From Eustoma russellianum (lineage: Eukaryota; Streptophyta; Magnoliopsida; Gentianales; Gentianaceae), in the NCBI GenBank assembly GCA_036186865.1, contig AP025075.1:20712440-20776439 (forward strand): a DNA stretch of 64,000 nt, in the 5' to 3' direction. The notes under the pieces were generated by a model that had not been told where the DNA came from, did no database searches, and saw nothing but the letters and a program-made list of their open reading frames with translations. Shown in pieces: positions 1 through 10,300 of this stretch; within the stretch, counting starts at the first letter, position 1, and each line of letters begins with the position of its first letter. A program made the translations under genes and the position numbers.

Positions 1-576
1 CATTACTAGGCCTGATATTTCTTTCATTGTGCAACAACTCAGTCAGTTTTTAAATTGTTCCACAGTTAATCATTTGAAGGCTGCCCATAGAGTCCTAAGA
101 TACCTTAAGGGAACAGTTGGCCAAGGACTTTTACTGCCCAGTACAGGTGATATGAAGTTGAGAGCGTTTGTGGACTCTGACTGGGTTGGATGTAGAAACC
201 AGGAGGTCTATTCCTGGGTATTGTGTGTTTTTAAGGGAAGCACTGTTTTCTTGGAAAGCAAAGAAACAAACCACAGTTTCACGGTCCTCAGCAGAAGCAG
301 AGTACAGAGCTATGGCATCTGCAGTGTGTGAGATTCAATGGTTGCTCTGTATATCACAGAAAATCCAGTGTTTCATGAGCGCACAAAGCACATAGAGATT
401 GATTATCACATTGTTAGGGAAAATGTTCAGAGTAAAATTGTGAAGTTGATGCCAGTAAGAACTCAGTTTCAACTTGCTGACCTATTCACCAAAGCCTTGG
501 ACAGTAGACCTCTGACTGAGCTATTGAAGAATCTTGGAGTTTGTAACATCTATGGCAAGCAAGGCTTGAGGGGGGG
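1..576 (+). pseudogene. copia-A RNase H fragment, copy 1 (empty-site copy)
   Basis: This is the C-terminal end of a Ty1/copia polyprotein. It opens at a conserved RPDISF stretch, continues through AAHRVLRYLKG, the RNase H motif DSDW, an ..EAEYRAMA segment, then HERTKHIEIDYHIVRE and QLADLFTKAL, the usual end of copia RNase H. It is dead. A frameshift after DSDWVGC (about 195-205) is shared with the copy at 23812, so it predates the duplication. This copy also lacks 70 bp near 348, between two TGCTCT repeats. A G-run polypurine tract (570-576) marks the end of the interior. The window starts with cattactagg, the uninterrupted version of the site where Sirevirus A is inserted in the other copy. 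Confidence 0.85.
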
Positions 577-1084
577 TATTGAAGATATGAGCAGTCTGAT
601 AAGAGGAAGAGAAGGTGACACCTTGTCGAAGGAAATGGAAGATGTTGGTGGAGAATGCAGCAATCAGGGAAAGATATTGTTTGGATCGCTAAGTGAGAGG
701 TTTAATCCACGGTATGAGTTGGTTGCGAGGGATGTTGAACATCCTGAGATGAAGATCACGTGATCAAATAATGAGGAAACATGCTGATGCAGAAGAAGGC
801 TGAAAGAGGAAGAAGCTAGACGGGAAGATTGAAATAAAGAGCGAATTTACTATTTTGCCCTTATGATTTGTACTGCGCTGAAGTTAGTTATAGGGACTTT
901 CTTGTAATTTTGCAATTTCAGTTAACTTTCTCTCCTTCTCCCTTGTATAAGTTCGTTCGATGAAATGTGGTTAATCAATAAGAATTTTGGAGCAGTTACT
1001 CCAACCATTTTGCTCTCCCATTCTTTCTCTCTTGCGAGCTATTTCTGTTCTTCGACTCTCATCTTCCCTTCTGATCAAATTACA
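577..1084 (+). repeat. 3' LTR of copia-A, copy 1
   Basis: The LTR starts right after the G-run polypurine tract (ta/tgttgaagatatgag) and ends at ...aaattaca; the copy at 24452-24959 has the same length, 508 bp. No 5' LTR is in the window, so the ends are inferred from the polypurine tract and the TG..CA rule. Any open frame running from RNase H into this LTR is accidental. Confidence 0.65.
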
Positions 1085-1868
1085 TTTTGTAATCAGTTGA
1101 CGTCGTAGCTATTTGCACCTTGGCTGTGCTTCTAGATTGTTCTGAGTATTGAATTTTCACAATAATTGTGGCCATTATGTTTAAGATCCGGTTCAATATA
1201 TTTGAGTAGATAAAAATGCATCTACACCTTAAAAAATCGAAGCACATTTTTTTCTTCTTTCTTTTCCAAAGGCACCCTATACCAGCGTAAAAGTAACACC
1301 GTAGTTCGGCGTATATGGCATGTAGGTTAGTATACATGGCACCACGTTGTTCTCTAAGATCCCGTTAAACTTATTGACTTTTATTGTCATTCAGCAATAT
1401 GTCTTTTCATGCCATCGAATGTCTTTTTTTATGCTTAGTTGTTGATCTATATAGCTGATCCCTCCATGAAAACATACTAGTCATTTCCAACTTATGAAAT
1501 CCGAACTGTAGTTGGTTTCTTTCAGAGCATTTGATTTTAATGGGGTTTTAATGCAACTAATTTAATAGTGGTGTATATATATTATAAAGTGTGGTATATC
1601 TACTAATACCATACTAATAAACAATTCTAATTTCCCAAATATCATATTCTTCAAAGATATATAAAACAAAATCGAAGAAGAACGTGTTGCTCTAGCATAA
1701 AAGCAAACGTGTTACTTAAGAATATGAAGCCAGATTGAAGAAATTTTATGCATGAACATGATATGAATCTGAAATATGTCAGAGGAGAGTCATGTTTTGA
1801 TGATTTAAATATAGCAGAAATGAAAACATGCAAATTGTTGAGCTTGGTCAAGTCAAAAACCTTGAACC
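1085..1868 (+). other. Unrecognised AT-rich flank containing duplicated segment X
   Basis: No coding potential is visible. Segment X (about 1291-1470, from taacaccgtagttcggcg to cctccatgaaaa) recurs at 13247-13425 and 25167-25346. The last 130 bp resembles the end of the interior of the gypsy-like E element. The whole stretch is repeated at 24960-25745. Confidence 0.6.
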
Positions 1869-3034
1869 TGATGAGCCCCAACAAGGAATTGATGAGTCAC
1901 TTCAAGGGTCTATCCTTGTCGAACCTATGTTTAGATTCATACATGATTATTCGATGTTTACATGTCACAAACAAGATGTAAGGATCGGTGGGAAAGACTG
2001 GATAATCATTGCATGCATGGTGATGTTTTTTGTGGTTTTATGTAATCATTTGTGTGTTTTCTAGTTTAGGGGCATTTTCGTCATTTCTGTTATTGTTACG
2101 CATTTCACTTGCATGACATACATTTATTTGTCCTTGATGAGAATGATGCTTCGTGGTGTCTTTATATTTGTAGGAAGCTTGATTGAAGAAGGCATTGCAT
2201 GGAAGAAGGCGTTAGGCAAGAATGGATGATGATTGGACCAAACTTCAACCAATCATAACTCCTTTATTTCAACTCAGAATGGTGTCAATATTGGGTTTAT
2301 ATTCAAGGTCTTAAAGATTTTTACGACATTGATGAAGATGTCAAAGGTCAATTATGAGTGTACAAGTCTCTACAATGCATTAAAGAATCAAGAATCAAAA
2401 GAGGGTCAAAAGGTTCTCGAGGTTCCTACATTTTAGAGAATCATCCTTATATTTTAGGAACTCAAGTTTTTATCAAATTCCAAGCTTACAAGCACATTAT
2501 GGCTGTCCACCTTACTCATTAGGAAATGAGGATATTATTATTTCATGTTTTTGTAAATTACCTAACATGTGAAGTTGTAACTTTGGAGTTTTCCATACAT
2601 TTGGAGTTGTAGTTTAGGACTTTTCTCTTTAGTTGTTATTGTGAGTTCGGGATTTTCCATTTAGTTCTTAGGTTTGTTTACCTATATAAAGGGCCCTTTG
2701 CCGAGTTTTGTAACACACTTCAAAACATCTGCTCTTCAATAAAAATTCAGTTTTTTGCTCTCTTAAGACCAGTGTCCTTGAGTTGTTTCTTGGATTTCAT
2801 AAAATCAAGGTCAGGACCCTTAAGAGTTTGAGCAAAATTTAAGGTGGTAATTGTCAAGCCCAAAGAAAAGAACGTCTTAGAGGACAAATTGTTTGCCAAG
2901 ATCAACGTTAGTCCCATTGGTGTTGCTCAGCCGACGTAAATTTGAATGAAGCAAGGAGGAAGGTTATCCCTTTGTGCTAAGCTTTGAAGGTGAAGTTTTG
3001 AAGGAAAAGATCCGAGCTTGCCTAATGATTCACA
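1869..3034 (+). repeat. Gypsy-like element E, LTR copy 1
   Basis: A repeat beginning TGATGAGCCCC that occurs four times in the window (also 25746, 46789, 56744). At the last two it directly follows the sequence encoding DSRANLFEEG / DSRMNPFEER, typical of the end of a plant gypsy polyprotein, so it is read as an LTR. It has a TATA box (cctatataaagg, 2681-2692) and an AATAAA-type signal near 2740. The end is placed before a degenerate primer-binding site (tagtgtcagagcc, about 3041). It contains short open frames but no recognisable protein. The 3' boundary is inferred. Confidence 0.55.
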
Positions 3035-4533
3035 TCAATTTAGTGTCAGAGCCCAATGTCTTCCTTCTAAACTTTATATATTTCATTCTTTGCATCTATT
3101 CATTCCATAAAATTCTGTTTTCTTATCCACTTCCTTCATCACTATACGTCCCACCTATATACAAAAAGCCGATGTAAAAGGAAAATTTGAGGGCTTTACG
3201 CACATTAGAAACCCTTAAAGTTGTGATCTTTTGTTAGTGTTTGACATTTCTATCGTCAAAATAAAATCTTGCATGTTTCTTGATTGAGTTTTTCAAATTT
3301 CGACAAAATGGGTTTCGCTTTGTTAGTGCTTAATTCAGCCACATTAAAAAAAAGCTTGCTACTTCGCTTAAAAAGCAACCTTCTTAACGTGTATTTCCTG
3401 TTGTTATGAAGCTTTTATGTAATCTTTGATGTTTGTGTGTTTAACTTTCTTGTGTTTGATTAAAAGTTTGATCTTTAGTTGCGTGTCTTATGCTCATCTT
3501 GATTCTTGGATTAAAGGTCAAACCCTACACTTTCAAATAGCCCTACTTTAGCCTCGAAAAGACTTAAACACATACTGTAAGACCTGAACACAATTGGATT
3601 AAAAACTTGATTGGACATTAAGTCAATTAAGTGGGCAAAGTCTAATCTTAACTAAAGATTGCCCTTATGCAACCCCTTCTTTCTTTTTGGCTCAGCCCTT
3701 AACATCATTTTTGCTTTCTCATACCTTTGAATCTTAGAGTTTGTGTCCAAATTTGTTATTCCTCATGTTTCTTTTGAGTTGGCAAAAGGTTGGAGTTGAT
3801 TGAAGTCGTTTAAGCAATCGTTTGGGACTGTTTTTGTATATCGTTTGAAGTGAACTGTTTTGACACTTTTAAGGCTGATTTGGGATTTTTTTAGCAATTT
3901 AAAGTAGCATTGTATACAGGTTTTAAGTTGGCAAAAGTTGGTGCAAGTGGATCACAAAACCGAGATTAGAAGAGTTTGAAGGCAAGTTGTGCAAAATTCT
4001 TTTGGGACTGATTTGGTATCCTGGCATTACCTCCAACAAGTGTTACCTACTTTAGTACTTCTAACCCTAGATTGGGCCAAGAGAGAAAGTGTGATTGTGA
4101 GGAAAAATATTTAGATAAAAGAGAGAGAGAAACAAAAACTATACACTTGATTTTCACTAATGTTTAACTTTTTTTGATCTTTGTGTTAGTTTTCCCTTTT
4201 CTTTTGTTTTCTTTTATTTTGATCTTAGGTCATACCATGGATAACGTGTTTTAAAGTGTGACAAGCCCTCCCTAACGTTCCTAAGTTAAATCAGGGGAGC
4301 ATGGATGACTTTGTCTTCTAAAATAAATACGTCTTTGTTTGTACTGTATGGGGACTGAAGTGCTTTAAAAAGGACCTTGATGAGCTCAAATAGCGTATGC
4401 ATCACTTTGGCCTATCAATGGCATATGGGTAAGTGATTGGCGAAATAAGGTACCCATGTGTCAATCTTATTCTCAAACTCATCTAACCATATGACAATAT
4501 TTTGATGAATTGTTAGAAGGTTTGTACAGAGCT
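3035..4533 (+). mobile_element. Element E interior, 5' part (non-coding, decayed)
   Basis: This stretch follows the E LTR and a degenerate Met-tRNA primer-binding site. I see no gag or pol motif. The last 70 bp (from about 4465, gtcaatcttattctcaaactcatct) matches 47240-47310, where the same interior continues uninterrupted into gctcacattgatgaa. This shows that element B is inserted here at 4533. The left target site is 4529-4533 (gagct). Confidence 0.5.
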
Positions 4534-5817
4534 TGTAGAGAAAAAGGGGTTTGAGTGATTACAAAATACATGATTTAAATAACGTGTACTAAAGAAATGC
4601 ATGACACGTTTTATGACTTGACACATTTTTGCATAAAACCTGCCTTATATAGTTCATATATAATGTTGCCGTACTAACGAGCCATAAAGCTTTAAAACTT
4701 ACATCAAATGGCAAACATTTGTTATGTTTGAACTATTTTCAGGTGCCACCATTAATGAAATAAACTAGTTCACTAAGTGAAGTATTTAGTTAAATGAACT
4801 AAGTAGTTCATTAAATGGTGATATATTTAGAGAAGGCACAAAGACAACAAATTGAAGAATGGAAAGTCTTTTCCTCTCCTTTATACACGCCTTTTAACAT
4901 ATATATATATATATATATATATTCAGATTTTTTTAAAAAAGACACTATACACATTTATTCAAACGTACTACCGACACGTTATATATTTTACGAGCGTACG
5001 TTAACGCCACACCATTATATTTACCTCATATTTATAAGTATATTCAGGTCTTATATCATATGATATAAGTCATGGTGATGACAAAATAATTACGACACGT
5101 TAAAAGGTTCTAAACCAAAAATTGTCGTATTGGGTGAATACCGAAACTTCGCGAACGCGTCATGTACTTGCCATATATAGATGGCAAGCCCCTACACTTA
5201 AAAAATTGCCACGAATTTTGTGGCTTACATGCTGTATCCATCCATGAAACCATTCCATGTTTGCACACACAAATCACCCCAAATTAAGGCCAAATTGTGG
5301 AGATTTCAAATTCAACATTTTTAGCACATGTAAGGCGCCACTTTACTCAGCCATGAGTGCTGAATATTAAAGTTTAATTTATGTATATTATGTGTAACAT
5401 AATATATATAATATGTGCAAAAAGTTGGAATTTAATCGAAGAAAAATCAGGTAATTGACAAACGTCGAAAATTCGGTTTTCTACGAACACGACACATGGA
5501 ACGTTTTTGGCATGACATATAACATGTATCTAGATACTTTTTACATACTCTATACATTCTAAAGTGTTCTAGAAAAATCAATTAAGAGCTGATTGGAATA
5601 TACCATATGTGTATAATTATTGTGCACTATTTTACAAAGTTTGAAAAAATAAAATTCAGCACATGTACAAGATATAGCACACGCCTACTTTAGCCTTGTT
5701 GTAGCATATATGGAGCTTTGTTGGCATCTTGATTGGTCAAAAATTAAGTATACAAGGTTGGTGACATAAAGGAAGGAGCTACACAAGGTAACATTTCAAA
5801 CTATGTCACATTTGTAA

Positions 5818-6138
5818 CACATGCTGAAAATTTCAGCATGTGTGCCTTGAGTTTGCCGAAATTATTAGGCTAAATTGTGCTATATTTACATCCTTACATT
5901 GAATGGATTGATTGGAAGATAAAATGGCAATTTTTAAAAAATGTTATGGAAATAATGTCATGATATTTTTAAATATCACACATGCTGAAAATTTCAGCAT
6001 GTGTTGGAATGTATGTGGCCGAATTTGTGTCTTGAAATAATAATTGATTTTTTATTTTCAAAGGATAAATCTACTAGCTACATGGAAATAATTTGAACTT
6101 TCCTTGGATATTGCACATGCTGAAAATTTCAGCATGTG
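5818..6138 (+). promoter_or_regulatory. Array of three 25-bp palindromes in the LTR of B
   Basis: Perfect dyads CACATGCTGAAA-(A)-TTTCAGCATGTG lie at 5818-5842, 5979-6003 and 6114-6138, about 160 and 135 bp apart. The other LTRs of the family carry them at the same relative places: 43800, 43961, 44099; 49841, 50000, 50185; 54899, 55033. This may be a protein-binding or structural element; repeated LTR palindromes are a known trait of Sireviruses. Confidence 0.75.
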
Positions 6139-6560
6139 GAGAATCAAGGTGGCCAATTTTTTGGGTAGGAAATGGAGATGAATTATCTTGCAAAATTTAT
6201 GGAATTTAATATGAGATTTATGGCAATATTTTTATGACTAATTGGCACATGTTCTTAAGTGGTATTTTCAGATTTATCTAGTCATCAAATGATGACAACT
6301 TTCATCCAATCAATGAGTGCCAAGTAAGAAAATGCTCAATGATCATCCAATGAGGAGTTGCCAAGTAAGCAAGTGAATGTCACAATGATGCAAGACAAAC
6401 AAAATATAAGACAAGGCTTACAATTCCAAGAGCAAAAATGCATTCATCTCCTTCTCCTTCTACACTTCTTTCTTTCTTCTCTCTTAAAGCCTAATGTATT
6501 CATATTCATACATCTTGAATAGGCTTCATATATACCACCATATACTCTATATTGTTGAAA

Positions 6561-6587
6561 AAGATTGATCAAGGTGTGATCAATCTT
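6561..6587 (+). promoter_or_regulatory. Conserved hairpin with AGGTG loop in the LTR of B
   Basis: AAGATTGATCA, loop AGGTG, then TGATCAATCTT: a perfect 11-bp stem. It is conserved at 44636-44662 and 50721-50747. In the solo LTR (55571-55598) the stem reads AAGGTTGATCA / TGATCAAACCTT, a paired A-to-G and T-to-C change plus one bulged base, so pairing is kept. Confidence 0.6.
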
Positions 6588-6738
6588 GCATCCACTAGGT
6601 GGTGGTGTTCATGATCATTGTAATGACTTACAAGGTTTGTAAAGTGTTGGAATTGGTGTGTAACTCCATCAACCCTGTATGGTAAGGTGTTGTTTGTTGT
6701 TTTGTGATTAGTGATAACCGAAGAAGGTGTCCTCGAAG

Positions 6739-6775
6739 ACTGGAGTAGGTTGATTTAACCGAACCAGTATAAAAT
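6739..6775 (+). promoter_or_regulatory. Two-part hairpin next to a TATA-like box in the LTR of B
   Basis: ACTGG-agta-GGTT-gattt-AACC-gaa-CCAGT folds into two stacked short stems and runs into TATAAAAT (about 6768). The stems are kept in the LTRs at 44815, 50900 and 55730 and inverted at about 58190, while the loop sequence varies; one copy has AATC for AACC, still pairable as G-T. It may be the core promoter of the LTR. Confidence 0.5.
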
Positions 6776-7427
6776 TCCTTGTGTTCTTTACTTTTCAGCA
6801 CTTACTTTCAATTTCTAGCACAGTGCATCATTTTTATCACGTTCTTAAAAATAGTAAACGAATTTCAAAAATCCTGACACTTTCCAGAAACATAGCCACA
6901 CGTCTTAAGGTTCATTTGGCGCAAGTTTCAACCCTTTTGGACAAGTATAAGTCATCCAAACGTCAAACGTTCTGAGACTAGTGCAGTCTGATTTTCAGGC
7001 TTGCAAAGGTTGAGACTTTGAACGCATTTGACTAACTTACCAAAATCATTTTTCAAAACTGTTTCAACCCAATTAAATACACATAATAATGAGTGTGTCA
7101 TTAAATATTCAGAACATTTGGAGTCACGGTTTAATTGGAATTAAATTCTCAAATTAGACTATCGTTTCTGGCAGATTTGCGCAATCTAACCACCAACGAC
7201 TTTAGAAGGGGTTAGAGATTGAATTGTAATCTGAAATTTTTAGGAGATACTCAGAACATCTGAGACTATAGTCTCTCTAAATTTCAGAATTTTTGAAGAC
7301 CTGTAACCTAGTTTTGAAAATGTTTCAAAACAGGTCATGAAAACAGAAACTGTTTTCAGAAGTTCGGTTTTTGGTTCAAAACAATTTTAACAAACAAATT
7401 TTCCACACCCACTATTCAACCCCCCCC

Positions 7428-7437
7428 NNNNNNNNNN
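7428..7437. other. Assembly gap (10 N) in a poly-C tract
   Basis: Ten Ns flanked by C runs near the LTR end. The other LTR copies have a short C run there (attcaacccccc), so the true missing sequence is probably tiny or absent. Confidence 0.95.
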
Positions 7438-7473
7438 CCCCCCCCTTTCTAGTGGTGCCTTGCAGATCCTACA

Positions 7474-7492
7474 AGTGGTATCAGAGCGCAGG
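7474..7492 (+). other. Primer-binding site of Sirevirus B
   Basis: TGGTATCAGAGCGCAGG begins 2 nt after the LTR end. It is complementary to the 3' end of plant initiator Met tRNA, the usual primer of copia elements. Confidence 0.85.
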
Positions 7493-7529
7493 AACACTCA
7501 CAACAAAAGGATCCAACGATCTAAGTGAG

Positions 7530-8864
7530 ATGGTAACCACAAACTTCAAAACCGAGCAAGAAGGTATGTCCAGTCAAAGGCCTCCTCTCTTTGACGGTGA
7601 GTCTTTTATTCAATGGAAGTTAAGAATGAAAATTTTCCTTATGTCTATTGATATTGATCTATGGTCCATTATAGAATATGGTCCATTTGTTCCGTCAAAA
7701 TTATCCACTGTAGATGGAGTCACACTAGAGGTTGTTAAGCCTAAACAAGAGTATACTAGTGATGATAAAAAGAGACTGAGTATGAACGCTAGAGCCATGC
7801 AATTACTTCTAACTGGGCTAAGTAAAAGGGAATCTAGCTATGTGTCAAATTGCTCTAATGCTCAAGAAATGTGGAGAATTCTTGAGATGAAACACAAAGG
7901 GACTAGTCAAGTAAAAGAGTCCAAAATTAACATGCTTATGTCCACGAGTCATTTAAATTATTGCCAAATGAGTCTATTGTTGATATGGATCTACGCTTGA
8001 CTAACATTTACAATTCTCTTGAGTCTCTTGGCAAAGCCTTCTCTATGCAGGAAAAGGTCCAAAAGGTATTACGAAGCCTACCATCCGAATGTGACCCTAA
8101 AGTGACGGCTATAGAGGAGAGCAAAGAAACCAAATCAATTAAAATGGAATAACTAATTGGATCACTTAAGGTATATGAGAACAAACTCACTATAAGAAAA
8201 TCGGACCATCATCACAACAAGGTAAGACTATTGCCTTTAAATCAAATGAATACGTCTCTACTTCTTCCGATCATGTAGATGATAGTGATTCTGAATCAGA
8301 CAACGATGACTTAATTCTATTGGCTAAAGGCTTGAGAAAATTCATGAGAAAGTCATTTAAGAACAAACCACTAAAAGAAATAAGAATAAAACAAATAACA
8401 AGGACGTTAAATGCTACGAATGCGGTAAACTTGGACATTTATCATATGATTGTCCTAACAAGGACAAGCAAACAAACAAACACCTTGACAAGGATCGGAC
8501 CAAAAACAGACTCGTCTCAGAACCTAAGCAAAGGAAAAGAGCTCTCAAGGCTTTCACTTGGAGTGACACATCTGATTCTGAGACTGATACAGAAGAGGAG
8601 ACTGCACAAGTATGCTTTGTATCCAAAGCATCAAACGAGGTATCTTCTAACTCTGATTCTAACTCTGATCCATCATATGATGATCTTTTTAGTCAGTATT
8701 TAGAATTGCACAAATTTACTAAGACTCTCGCAAAAGAAAAGAAGCGATTAATTAAAGACAAGAAGTTGTTAGAATCTTCTAACACGAATCTTTTTGCTCA
8801 ATTAAACAATTCAAAAGAAGAGTTGTCATGCATCATAAATGCATTAAAATCAGAGATCACATCA
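7530..8864 (+). pseudogene. Sirevirus B gag, N-terminal part (broken)
   Basis: Retroelement Gag, which would form the virus-like particle. The start at 7530 is homologous to the ATG at 51662 in the second element. The N-terminal region has FDGESFIQWKLRM, LWSIIE and a QEMWRILEMKHKGTSQVKE stretch typical of copia gag. A frameshift near 7950 moves the frame to IVDMDLRLTNIYNSLESLGK, and a stop follows near 8150. A CCHC zinc knuckle (CYECGKLGHLSYDC) lies at 8412-8453 in yet another frame. A lysine-rich and then coiled-coil-prone segment (8706-8864) is cut by gypsy C and resumes at 38615. It is non-functional. Confidence 0.85.
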
Positions 8865-8869
8865 TTGAC

Positions 8870-9595
8870 TGTTGTACCCCACGCAAATCGGACCGTACTA
8901 GAAACTGTAAGAGGCGGCGTTAATAAAATAATCTCTCCAAGTGTATTTAAGCAAGTCATATCAGTACCCCTTTACCTAAATTCCTTCGAAATAGACGCGA
9001 TATAAAGGGTGACGCGGAACGTGTGAAATGACTAAGTTGCCCTCCAAGCCTTGGTAATTTCGGCCAAGACACCCAAGAGGATCTAGGACCTGCTCTTTTT
9101 AGTTCCCTTAATTAAAATATCAATTAAAATAAACAATTAATTGAACAAGCATGCACCACTTTAATAATAATAAATTTATCTTAAGCGTGCAAGGAATGGA
9201 GACAAGAAGCTAGTCAGCACCTCCAAGATTCTCCACATGCTTGACCCTCCAAACCGTTTGATTCCTCCATGGTGCAGCCAATAAACATTTCAAACTTTAC
9301 CATGGTTACTTTAGGTTAACCATCATGCTAAATAGCTCAAGTTGGCTTTAAGGAACTCTAGTTGAATAAGTAACTCAAAGGGAATTGTAGAAGGTGATAC
9401 ACGAAGTATATATAAACACTTTTATACACTTCTATTATACATTATACTAGTTATGTACACGATACATACCATACACGGATACCATTTATGTATGTACGTG
9501 TATATAATGTATGTATATGTACACATATGCGGGTACATAGAAAGGCATATATAAAGTATATGCACATATAGGCGTGTATATATATTATCATGTAT
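8870..9595 (+). repeat. 5' LTR of gypsy C, left part
   Basis: From the TG end to the LINE insertion site. Its first bases (TGTTGTACCCC) match the start of the D LTR at 58287. The last 120 bp is a TA-rich low-complexity tract. The LINE target copy is 9577-9595 (tatatatattatcatgtat). Confidence 0.75.
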
Positions 9596-10060
9596 TTTTT
9601 TTGATAAGAAACTTTTATTAAGGATAAAACCTCACTTATGACAGAGGAATACCATATTACAATGTTAATGAAGTGCGAAAAGAAGCGTAAAGATTATCAC
9701 TTTCCAATACATATATGATATGCCGCATTAAAACCTTGCCAAGTGAAACCACCCTTGTGGATAAAACATTGACGAAGGAAAAAGCATACATATTTATATG
9801 ATTGGAAAAGTGACAGTCGCTATAGTATAATGTAAGTGAAGTACAATCCAGAAAACAAATGTAAGGAACCAGCGTCGTAGCAAAGTCACTCCAAAGATAT
9901 GAAATCTCGGAACAGTGGAATCTCACTTGTGCTGCAAGCCTGATGTCAACCGGGAAGATGTGTGTAGAATCCATGCCAAAACTCCTCATCCATGTACATG
10001 TGTAACATATGACGAAGTCAGTCAGCAAAGCTATATACGGCAGAAAGATAGAAACCGAGA

Positions 10061-10300
10061 GAATGCAAAGCATACCGAGGCTGCCTACTCCATCAATGGA
10101 ACAGGCAGGAGCAGTAAATGAAAGCCAATCCATGTGGAAGACAGTAAATGCACAGGGACAGCAGAAGCAAATATACAAGAAAATGCAAAACATACCTAGC
10201 CTGCCTGCTTCCTCCTGGAAATAGGCAGTTGTAGCAAATGTAGGCCAATCTATTTGGAAGACTTTGAATGCTCAAGGAACGCGTAAATTAACTGATGAGA
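10061..10300 (-). repeat. 120-bp direct duplication in the LINE 3' UTR
   Basis: Two diverged units start at 10061 (gaatgcaaagcatacc) and 10181 (aaatgcaaaacatacc) and share ggccaatc..tggaagac and the rest in order, with a period of 120 bp. They lie just downstream of the RNase H frame in the LINE orientation. Confidence 0.65.

Larger units (their letters stand above)
4534..7473 (+). repeat. 5' LTR of Sirevirus B
   Basis: Starts TGTAGAGAAAAAGG after gagct and ends CCTACA just before the primer-binding site. It matches 42553-45528, 48548-51605, 53644-56445 and, inverted, 57233-58286. It includes an (AT)n run at 4899-4921, three 25-bp palindromes, two conserved hairpins, a TATA-like box at about 6767, and a sequencing gap at 7428-7437. 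Confidence 0.9.

Noticed and set aside
4899..4921. (AT)n microsatellite
   Set aside because: Simple low-complexity run also present in the other B LTRs; not of separate interest.
7371..7529. Gag start upstream at 7371
   Set aside because: That stretch crosses the N gap, the LTR end and the primer-binding site; the homologous start in the second element is 51662, equivalent to 7530.
9577..9595. LINE target-site duplication in a TA-rich tract, possibly chance similarity
   Set aside because: Kept as a TSD because 18 of 19 positions match, it abuts the T-run at one end and the 5' UTR at the other, and both halves are collinear; some doubt remains because of low complexity.
9657..10193. 178-codon minus-strand open frame
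   Set aside because: It lies in the 3' UTR of the LINE, has no recognisable motif and covers the 120-bp repeat; probably open by chance.
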